A DNA stretch of 10,436 bases from an uncultured Clostridia bacterium (GTDB taxonomy: Bacteria; Bacillota; Clostridia; TANB77; CAG-508). The number at the start of each line of letters is the position of its first letter. Positions within the stretch are counted from its first letter, which is position 1. Made by a program: the position numbers and the translations under genes. The stretch lies in assembly GCA_944389715.1 (NCBI GenBank), contig CALXNI010000143.1, forward strand, positions 1-10,436, in the 5' to 3' direction. Under the pieces are notes generated by a model. It did no database searches. It worked only from the letters and a program-made list of their open reading frames with translations, and was not told the origin of the DNA. Below, one piece after another: positions 1 to 5,012 of the stretch.

Positions 1-1
1 T

Positions 2-118
2 TTCAAAAAAATAGTTATAGTTTATGATCATTTTATTAAATGGCAAGATGATAATGGAATAATATATATGAGTATATATGACTTTTTATTAAACGAGAAT
101 AGCCTTAAAGAAGCATAA
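2..118 (+). CDS. 3' end of a probable AAA ATPase with DUF4143 C-terminus (partial)
   Basis: An open frame enters from the left edge and ends at a TAA at 116-118, giving 38 residues. The visible tail reads FKKIVIVYDHFIKW, then DDNGII, then a terminal IYDFLLNENSLKEA. The pattern 'GI-hydrophobic-x-I-x-D-FLL' near the C-terminus resembles the end of the large family of AAA-type ATPases with a DUF4143 domain. In that family the last strands have the nuclease-like fold and members are often toxin- or defence-associated ATPases of unclear role. Only the tail is visible, so the family call rests on pattern memory. That it is a real coding end is more secure: codon use is ordinary and the stop is followed by non-coding sequence. 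It converges with the tRNA-Thr unit on the other strand. Confidence 0.5.
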   Translation, partial: FKKIVIVYDHFIKWQDDNGIIYMSIYDFLLNENSLKEA

Positions 119-160
119 AAATTAAGATTGATATTATTAATCTATAAAATCTATCAGTCT

Positions 161-183
161 CAAAAAAACTCCCATATGGGAGT
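161..183 (-). terminator. Intrinsic terminator of tRNA-Thr
   Basis: The perfect 16-bp palindrome ACTCCCATATGGGAGT (168-183) can fold as a 6-bp stem with an ATAT loop. Read on the minus strand, it is followed at once by a run of seven T (162-168 complement, one of them in the stem). It lies about 10 nt past the tRNA-Thr CCA end, so it should end that transcript. There is no T-run on the plus-strand side. Confidence 0.8.
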
Positions 184-192
184 ATAAATCAA

Positions 193-268
193 TGGAGCTT
201 CTAGGCAGAATCGAACTGCCGACCTACGGGTTACGAATCCGTTGCTCTACCAACTGAGCTATAGAAGC
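193..268 (-). tRNA. tRNA-Thr (anticodon CGT)
   Basis: The minus strand folds as a complete 76-nt cloverleaf. The acceptor stem is GCTTCTA/TAGAAGC, the D-stem GCTC/GAGC, and the T arm GGCAG-TTCGATT-CTGCC, with an encoded CCA after discriminator T. The seven-base anticodon loop is TTCGTAA, giving anticodon CGT, which reads ACG (Thr). The anticodon stem ACGGA/CCCGT carries an A-C mismatch at its loop-closing pair (31-39); all other stems pair. No clear consensus promoter was found just upstream, so it may be read from further upstream on the minus strand. Confidence 0.95.
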
Positions 269-282
269 ATATATAATAATTT

Positions 283-340
283 AGGCGAACAATTCTGTGT
301 ACATAATTTAATAAAAATCACAGTTAATATAAGTTCGCCT
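283..340. repeat. Nested inverted repeat between surface operon and tRNA-Thr
   Basis: The outer arms AGGCGAAC (283-290) and GTTCGCCT (333-340) are perfect 8-bp complements. Inside them CTGTG (295-299) pairs with CACAG (319-323). It lies just past the stop codon of the minus-strand surface gene at 377 and before tRNA-Thr. On the minus strand the structure is followed by AAATTATTAT rather than a T-run, so it is not a classical terminator. It could protect the 3' end of the operon mRNA or act as a processing structure. Function is unknown. Confidence 0.6.
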
Positions 341-376
341 GATATAATTAACTTTAATTTGTAGTTTTAAAATTTA

Positions 377-1744
377 CTAAAAATGCTTTCCACTTTTTAC
401 ATTATTTTCGTTATCAGCTTTTTTCTCTTGTTTTTCTAAAGTTTCTGCATTGTTTTTTTGATAAATTTCTTCAGTTATATTTTTATTGATATTTATTTCA
501 TTTACTTTCTTTACTTTCTTTACTTTCTTTACTTTTGCAATTACATCTTTATATCTATTATAATCTACAATAATGTAAATTGATAGACCAAACAATGCTA
601 CTATGCAAATACTTAATGCTCCAACTATTGTTTGTTCTTGATTATTGTTATACCATGAAGATACTCCTCCAAAAATGCCCTTAAACCAATTAGAGATTTT
701 TGCTAAAATCGTTGGTTCTTCATTTTTATTAACTTTTATAGTATAAATTATTGTTTCTTCTTCTGCTGACAACTCTTCTTCATTTTCTTCTGTTGTTTCT
801 TCTTGTTCTTGTGCAGGCAATTTTACTGTTATTGTTATAATATTTTCTCCTGTTTGCAAATTATCTGCTCCTTGCACCTCAATTGTTGCACCTTCTATGT
901 TCGCAATAGCTTCTATATTTAGTTTTTCTACCCAATATTCTATATTGTCTAAAGTATATTCTTGTATTTCATTACTAAAAGCTGGATTTAAAGGTATTTC
1001 TATTTGCTCTCCGTTTTCATTTTCATACTTAATAATTAATGATTGCAAAGATAGTTTTGCTCTTTCCCTTGTTACATTTATTGTGTATTTATCAGTTGTA
1101 CCATCTTCTGCTGTAACTGTTATTGTTACTGGATTTTCTCCTTCTTTTAAGTCTTCGTTTCCTTCTACTTTAACAGTCGCTTTATTATCTGTTGGTGTTG
1201 CTTTAACATTTATTTTAGTAATTTCATTTGGAACTGTTAAAGTATATTCTTTCACATCATTATCAAATTCTGGAGAAATTGTTCCTTCTTCAACTGTTAA
1301 TTCACTTAATGTAGTGTCTGACGATTTTTTAGGTTTTATAGTAGTTGTGTTATTAGATGAACTCCCACTATTTGAATTGGCTTTTACAATTTTTACCGTT
1401 TTTGATGCAGATTTATTTGATTCTTCTTCTGTTGTATAGTCAGCAATTGATCCAGATGCACGTATTGTTACACTTCCTGAGCTACCAGCAGTACATGTAA
1501 AAGAATAAGAACTATTATCTAGAAAACCTGTTTTGCTACCTGATCCATTGCTTACTGTTGTAACTACTTTTCCTGCTCCACCATTTACTGTAACAGTAAC
1601 TGTAAAGGTTCCTCCTGGTGATACACTTGATTTTGATGTACTAACACTTAAACTTGCAGCATTTGATTTTATCTCTAAAATGAATAAAAATCCTACAGTT
1701 AATAATAATATATATAATATTTTATTTAAAAAATTTTTTTTCAT
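377..1744 (-). CDS. Membrane-anchored surface protein with cadherin-like beta-sandwich domains
   Basis: This is a 455-residue exported protein. An N-terminal signal peptide (about 1-30, basic start, hydrophobic core, cleavage probably after NAA) is followed by a Ser/Thr-rich Ig/BIG-like beta domain (about 31-120) and a Ser/Asn-rich linker. Then come two cadherin-like beta-sandwich repeats: a canonical one at about 145-227 (LSELTVEEGTISPEF, later EDGTTDKYTINVTRE) and a diverged one at about 231-339 that holds an acidic Glu/Thr-rich insert (about 311-330). One membrane segment (about 373-394) leads to a basic cytoplasmic tail with AKVKKVKKVKKV. The start at 1744 has GGAGG at 1751-1755 (minus sense), 6-7 nt upstream. 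The stop is TAG. It lies 36 bp downstream of the glucosaminidase gene with no terminator between, so it is probably the second gene of that operon. It is likely an adhesive or scaffold-like wall protein; ligand unknown. Confidence 0.8.
   Translation of the reverse strand: MKKNFLNKILYILLLTVGFLFILEIKSNAASLSVSTSKSSVSPGGTFTVTVTVNGGAGKVVTTVSNGSGSKTGFLDNSSYSFTCTAGSSGSVTIRASGSIADYTTEEESNKSASKTVKIVKANSNSGSSSNNTTTIKPKKSSDTTLSELTVEEGTISPEFDNDVKEYTLTVPNEITKINVKATPTDNKATVKVEGNEDLKEGENPVTITVTAEDGTTDKYTINVTRERAKLSLQSLIIKYENENGEQIEIPLNPAFSNEIQEYTLDNIEYWVEKLNIEAIANIEGATIEVQGADNLQTGENIITITVKLPAQEQEETTEENEEELSAEEETIIYTIKVNKNEEPTILAKISNWFKGIFGGVSSWYNNNQEQTIVGALSICIVALFGLSIYIIVDYNRYKDVIAKVKKVKKVKKVNEININKNITEEIYQKNNAETLEKQEKKADNENNVKSGKHF
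501..536 (-). repeat. 9-bp tandem repeat encoding KKV copies
   Basis: About 3.5 to 4 copies of the 9-bp unit TTTACTTTC (plus strand) lie inside the preceding surface-protein gene. They encode the repeated tripeptide KKV just after the membrane segment. The unit keeps the reading frame, so copy-number change would alter the length of the basic cytoplasmic tail without a frameshift. Confidence 0.75.
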
Positions 1745-1780
1745 TAATTTCCTCCATATATTTTTATTTTTTAACTTTAA

Positions 1781-3412
1781 TTATAAACTTATACTCGATG
1801 ACCCCATAATTTGATTTCTAACTTTTACATAGTCTGTTGCACTTATTTTTCCATCTCTATTTACATCTGCTGCCTTTTTGTTAACTTCAGATAGTGTGTT
1901 TGTTCCCATTATCCTATTTCTAATTTTTACATAATCTGTTGCACTTATTTTTCCATCTCCGCTTACATCTCCTAGCATAACTAGTTTGTATGTTTTTCCA
2001 TTTAATTTTATTTTTGAATTTGTTCCAAAATAAGAACTTGAATTTGTTGCTCCATCAATTGCAGTAACTTTAGTGTTTGGTGCAATTATTATAAATTCTC
2101 CTTCTAAATCATATTTTTTTTGTTCCCCTATTACTATTAAATAAGTTTTAGAGCCATCTTTTGCTTCTCTTGCCATATATCCTGTTCCATTTGGCGTATA
2201 AACTTGATCCCAATAATAGCCATCACTTGACTTGGCAGTTGCTCTTTTTGTTATTACAACTTGTTCTCCCTCGTTTACATATGCAATTGTAGTTCCTGCT
2301 GGTGAAGACCTTAATGCTAATCCTCCGTTTGCATTTATGTATGCTAGTTCACCACTAACTGATGATGTAGATGGACTTTTAACAGCTGATGATGGCATAT
2401 TTTTATATAATGGAATTTCAAATGTAAATGAACTTTCTAGTAGCCCAGAATCCTTATAATATCCCTTTAGAGTTTGTCCTATACTCTGTGCATCTAATAA
2501 ATTTTGTGCATATTGATTTTGATAATAAGATTCACATACTACATTAAATTTTTGGTAATATAACGTATCTTGTCCTCTGTTTATATAAGATTTTATTGTC
2601 CCTATACCACCTATTATAGATTTTTTAGCACTATTCCATCCTTGACTTTTTGCGTATTTTAGTCCATTACGTATTACCTCTTCTTCAGTTTCTCCCGAAG
2701 CTTTTACATTAAATAAATTATAGTATCCTACATATTCACCTTTATATCCATTACCTGCACACATTACTGAGCCATTACTTCCTTGCTCTTGTAATATCTT
2801 TCCTATAATATAAAATGGATTTATATTAAGTTCTTTTGCTGCATCATATATTGCACTTACTATTTCATCATTATCTAAATAAGATATTTTACTAGCCATT
2901 GTATTTACTTGTGATTTTGTTACATTAGCATCGTTAGACAATAATAAATATTGAAATATATTTGCATCATTTAGAGAATTTCTTGGATCCATAATATATT
3001 CTATTGCTCCTCTTGAAGCACAATACCAGTTACCGCTATCTTTTTCTTTTCCACATATTGAACAAATCCATTCTGATGTACTGCTACTTGGTACTAAATT
3101 TTTTCTTCCTCTTGGTTCATGAGCTTGATATTCGCTGTTTATTACTGTCTCCCAATCTAATCCTGTTTCATATAATTTAAATGTCCAATTTGGATGGGCT
3201 TTTGCAAGTGTTTGCAAAAGGGATTGATATCCCGGATATGTAGTGTTAAAATTGGATGGCAAGTCATTTGAATCTTTACTGTATGTATATGTTGTTGCAT
3301 TAGAATTATATTCCGTTATAGGTAAAAAGCTAACAAATATATATAACATAATAAAAAGAATTAAAATACATAGAATTTGTTTATTTAATTTGTTTAAAAT
3401 ATAACTCTGCAT
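1781..3412 (-). CDS. Secreted GH73-like N-acetylglucosaminidase with SH3 and dockerin-type repeats
   Basis: This is a 543-residue exported peptidoglycan hydrolase. An N-terminal hydrophobic segment (about 12-31) acts as signal or anchor. The catalytic region (about 55-325) has family landmarks: GYQSLLQTLAKAHPNWTF, then YIMDPRNSL, then ILQEQGSNGS with Glu209 as the likely catalytic acid, then YYNLFNVKASG. Such enzymes cleave the GlcNAc-beta-1,4-MurNAc bond. An SH3-like domain (about 355-420, GGLALRSSPAGT) follows. The C-terminus carries two Ca-binding dockerin-type repeats (about 480-537): GDVSGDGKISATDYVKIRN and DVNRDGKISATDYVKVRN. An inserted Cys cluster (Cys117, Cys120, Cys131) is odd in an exported wall enzyme and may bind metal or form a disulfide. 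The start has AGAGGAG 5 nt upstream and a strong promoter. It is the first gene of a two-gene operon. No cohesin was recognised in the window, so the dockerin partner is unknown. Confidence 0.82.
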   Translation of the reverse strand: MQSYILNKLNKQILCILILFIMLYIFVSFLPITEYNSNATTYTYSKDSNDLPSNFNTTYPGYQSLLQTLAKAHPNWTFKLYETGLDWETVINSEYQAHEPRGRKNLVPSSSTSEWICSICGKEKDSGNWYCASRGAIEYIMDPRNSLNDANIFQYLLLSNDANVTKSQVNTMASKISYLDNDEIVSAIYDAAKELNINPFYIIGKILQEQGSNGSVMCAGNGYKGEYVGYYNLFNVKASGETEEEVIRNGLKYAKSQGWNSAKKSIIGGIGTIKSYINRGQDTLYYQKFNVVCESYYQNQYAQNLLDAQSIGQTLKGYYKDSGLLESSFTFEIPLYKNMPSSAVKSPSTSSVSGELAYINANGGLALRSSPAGTTIAYVNEGEQVVITKRATAKSSDGYYWDQVYTPNGTGYMAREAKDGSKTYLIVIGEQKKYDLEGEFIIIAPNTKVTAIDGATNSSSYFGTNSKIKLNGKTYKLVMLGDVSGDGKISATDYVKIRNRIMGTNTLSEVNKKAADVNRDGKISATDYVKVRNQIMGSSSISL

Positions 3413-3458
3413 TTTATCTCCTCTTTCGTGTTTTTTATTTAAATTTTTTCACAAATAA

Positions 3459-3487
3459 AGTATATCTCAACTAAAAATACAAGTCAA
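3459..3487 (-). promoter_or_regulatory. Sigma-A promoter of the surface operon
   Basis: On the minus strand TTGACT (3482-3487) is separated by exactly 17 nt from TATACT (3459-3464). It lies about 47 nt upstream of the glucosaminidase start codon, with the ribosome binding site AGAGGAG at 3418-3424 in between. Near-consensus boxes and ideal spacing make it a confident vegetative promoter. Confidence 0.85.
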
Positions 3488-3526
3488 GGTAAATGGTTGA
3501 TAATTTTTGTATTTTTTTGACATATT

Positions 3527-3674
3527 GTTAATGTTCAGACTAAAATTATAATTCATATTTTAGTAATTTCTTTGGAGAACGGGCGATTAAAATCGCCCCT
3601 ACAACGTTTGCAATTAATTTCGTATGTTTTCCGGACGGCAATTTGCCGTCCCTACATTTTTAAATTTTAATCTC
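3527..3674. repeat. Dispersed palindromic repeat, copy A (intact, two hairpins)
   Basis: This non-coding unit shares a 41-nt identical core (3546-3586) and a 27-nt left flank with copy B at the right end of the window. The core leads into the palindrome GGGCGATTAAAATCGCCC (3581-3598). A second palindrome, GGACGGCAA-T-TTGCCGTCC, lies at 3633-3651. Both palindromes are followed by the same word CCTACA, and the unit ends in TTTTTAAATTTTA, also shared with copy B. The stems are GC-rich in an AT-rich background. The arrangement suggests a REP/MITE-like repeat multicopy in this genome. It occupies most of the 365-bp gap between the surface operon promoter and the Cys-rich gene. Confidence 0.8.
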
Positions 3675-3700
3675 CAACCTCTAACCTCTAATCTCTAAAC
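3671..3700. repeat. Short degenerate CTCTAAC tandem tract
   Basis: Four degenerate copies of a 7-8 nt unit related to CTCTAAC follow copy A directly (TCTCCAACC, TCTAACC, TCTAAT, CTCTAAAC). It is non-coding on both strands as far as can be seen. It may be part of the dispersed repeat's tail; copy B has no such tract before the window ends. Confidence 0.5.
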
Positions 3701-3730
3701 AACAAACAATTTGTTTTATGATAATTTTGC

Positions 3731-3759
3731 TAAATAAAAGAGCTAGAAATTCTAGCCCT
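3731..3759 (-). terminator. Intrinsic terminator of the Cys-rich peptide gene
   Basis: On the minus strand AGGGCTAGA (3751-3759) pairs with TCTAGCTCT (3739-3747) across a 3-nt loop with one G-T pair. A short T-rich run (TTTTATTTA) follows. It begins about 19 nt after the stop codon of the small gene at 3778. Confidence 0.75.
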
Positions 3760-3777
3760 TTATTTTATAAGTACTTT

Positions 3778-3930
3778 TTAGTTACAGCAGCATCCTCTAC
3801 CGCAACCACAACCGCAATTTGTGAATAATAATAAGAATATTATTATGAAGAATAATATTGAACAGTCATCTCCACATCCTCCAAATAATCCATTGTTGCA
3901 TCCACATCCACAATTTCTGTCTTCTGGCAT
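3778..3930 (-). CDS. 50-residue Cys-rich single-span membrane peptide
   Basis: The chosen start (3928-3930) has a perfect AAGGAGGT about 8 nt upstream. An in-frame ATG at 3963 lies on the far side of that site and is rejected. The product MPEDRNCGCGC...CCCN has 11 Cys in 50 residues. Cys-Gly clusters flank one short hydrophobic segment (about residues 24-38, SILFFIIIFLLLFTN): NCGCGC and CGDDC before it, NCGCGCGRGCCCN after it. Small Cys/Gly-rich peptides with one hydrophobic segment are common in Clostridia; some are spore-associated and most are uncharacterised. The Cys pairs could bind metal or cross-link. It is a single-gene unit with its own terminator, divergent from the S1-domain gene. 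A sporulation-type promoter candidate lies upstream. No function is assigned. Confidence 0.75.
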   Translation of the reverse strand: MPEDRNCGCGCNNGLFGGCGDDCSILFFIIIFLLLFTNCGCGCGRGCCCN

Positions 3931-3963
3931 ATTGTTTACCTCCTTATATATGTTGTTATACAA

Positions 3964-3991
3964 TATCGTATGTATAAAAATAAATTTGTGT
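3964..3991 (-). promoter_or_regulatory. Possible sporulation-sigma (E/K-like) promoter of the Cys-rich gene
   Basis: On the minus strand CATACGATA (3964-3972) fits the sigma-K -10 pattern CATAnnnTA and resembles the sigma-E -10 CATACAnT. AC dinucleotides, the short sigma-K -35 mark, lie 15 and 17 nt upstream (3988-3989, 3990-3991). It is 33 nt upstream of the start codon. No good TTGACA/TATAAT pair was seen on this strand here. The motif is short and AT-rich, so chance is a real possibility. Confidence 0.35.
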
Positions 3992-4063
3992 TACATGTTT
4001 TATAAAACAATTTTTTAATTTTTTTATTAATTTGTATTATTATATAATTAAGTTATTATATTG

Positions 4064-4093
4064 TTGACAATCTAATTTTAAATTAGTTATAAT
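4064..4093 (+). promoter_or_regulatory. Consensus sigma-A promoter of the S1-domain gene
   Basis: Perfect TTGACA (4064-4069) and perfect TATAAT (4088-4093) are separated by 18 nt, about 50 nt upstream of the start codon. The spacer itself contains the palindrome CTAATTTTAAATTAG (4072-4086). Strong expression is expected unless repressed. Confidence 0.85.
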
Positions 4094-4129
4094 ATAATTA
4101 GTAACATAATGAGTTGCTAATTATATTAT
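4089..4129. repeat. 13-bp inverted repeat spanning the -10 box to the ribosome binding site
   Basis: ATAATATAATTAG (4089-4101) is the exact reverse complement of CTAATTATATTAT (4117-4129), with 15 nt between the arms. The left arm overlaps the -10 box and the right arm ends just before GGAGG (4131-4135). With the CTAATTTTAAATTAG palindrome in the promoter spacer, it repeats the half-site CTAATT several times. This is a candidate operator. Its AT-richness lowers the weight of the match. Confidence 0.5.
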
Positions 4130-4143
4130 TGGAGGTAAAACTA

Positions 4144-4926
4144 ATGAAAAAGCAAAATTTAATGCCTGAATCTTTTTATCAAATTGACACATCAATGTCT
4201 ATTGATAAGCTTAAGCGGGCAGAGCTTTCTGGTGAGTTTGTAACAGGTAAAGTAATTTATTGGGATTCCATTGACAATTTCCTTCTTATCGATTTGGGAA
4301 ATAATTTTACTGGAATAATTCCTTTACATGAATTTACACTGTATAATGAAAAATCAGTATATTATCTTATCGGAAAGGAAATTAATGCTTATGTAAAAAG
4401 CACCGGTAATGTCATCCTGTTATCCAGAAGAGAAACTATGATTGACTCATTTAATCAAATTTGTGAAGGAGATGAACTTTGCTGTTTTATAACAAACGTC
4501 TCAAAACGTATGATGTTTCTTGATGCAGGAAATGGGATGAACGGTATAATTCAATTAAAAGATCTTACAGTTTCAAGAATAACAAATCCCAATATTTTAG
4601 GATTTTACAAAAACCAGGTAATTAATGCAAGAGTAAGAGAGATTGATTATGATAAGTATAAAATAATACTTAATTACAAAGATATGTTTGAAAATCTTGC
4701 ATATGTCCTTCAGCCTGGAGAGGTTGTAGAAGTAATAGTTCTTGCCCCTGTCAACAACTTAGAAGATGGTTATTTTGCATATATTAACCCAAATACTCCA
4801 GCAATTATAGATGTTCCTTATGGAATTAAAATTGCTTATGGATCAAGGGTTCTTGGAATTGTAAAAAATCCTAATTTGAAGCATCCGGAAAGATTAAAAT
4901 TAAATTTTGTCTCTTTTGTTGATTAA
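4144..4926 (+). CDS. Protein of three S1-like (OB-fold) RNA-binding domains
   Basis: The start at 4144 is fixed by GGAGG at 4131-4135, 8 nt upstream; an in-frame ATG at 4114 precedes that site and is rejected. The 260-residue product shows an S1 domain at about 30-98 (FVTGKVIYW, FLLIDLGNNFTGIIPLHEF, ending in ILLSRRE). A second, diverged S1 domain is at about 107-180 (GDELCCFITNV, NGIIQLKDL, KIILNYKD). A third, weaker OB-like unit is at about 190-257 (GEVVEVIVLAPV, YGSRVLGIV). It is much shorter than ribosomal protein S1 and has no signal or membrane segment, so it is a cytoplasmic RNA-binding protein of the S1-repeat type. The RNA target is unknown. It is a monocistronic unit with a consensus promoter and an operator-like repeat, ending in a terminator shared with adhE. 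Confidence 0.78.
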   Translation: MKKQNLMPESFYQIDTSMSIDKLKRAELSGEFVTGKVIYWDSIDNFLLIDLGNNFTGIIPLHEFTLYNEKSVYYLIGKEINAYVKSTGNVILLSRRETMIDSFNQICEGDELCCFITNVSKRMMFLDAGNGMNGIIQLKDLTVSRITNPNILGFYKNQVINARVREIDYDKYKIILNYKDMFENLAYVLQPGEVVEVIVLAPVNNLEDGYFAYINPNTPAIIDVPYGIKIAYGSRVLGIVKNPNLKHPERLKLNFVSFVD

Positions 4927-4950
4927 ATTTAATTTAATTCTCCAAAACTA

Positions 4951-4980
4951 AAGGGAGCCCTTTTTTAAGGCTCCCCTTTC
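4951..4980. terminator. Bidirectional terminator between S1-domain gene and adhE
   Basis: GGGAGCC (4953-4959) pairs with GGCTCCC (4969-4975) across a 9-nt loop. Downstream are CTTTCATTTT on the plus strand and TTTAGTTTT on the minus strand. It sits between the convergent stop codons at 4926 and 5013 and can serve both genes. Confidence 0.88.
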
Positions 4981-5012
4981 ATTTTACATTATATTGTTTA
5001 AATTTTTAATTA

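Noticed and set aside
269..376. Promoter directly upstream of tRNA-Thr
   Set aside because: TA-rich -10-like words exist, but no -35 box with acceptable spacing was found.
897..1439. 180-codon plus-strand open frame over the surface-protein gene
   Set aside because: It lies fully inside the coherent minus-strand gene, has no ribosome binding site of note, and its product is a hydrophobic antisense translation without recognisable domains.
1930..1975. Cellulosome involvement of the dockerin-type repeats
   Set aside because: No cohesin, scaffoldin or plant-polysaccharide enzyme is visible; such repeats also occur outside cellulosomes.
3671..3700. CRISPR-like array in the CTCTAAC tract
   Set aside because: Units are 7-8 nt, degenerate and have no spacers.
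3931..3963. N-terminal extension of the Cys-rich peptide from the ATG at 3963
   Set aside because: The extension would be translated through its own perfect AAGGAGGT site; the ATG at 3930 is positioned for that site.
4114..4143. Upstream in-frame ATG for the S1-domain gene
   Set aside because: It precedes the GGAGG at 4131-4135; the ATG at 4144 is correctly spaced from it.
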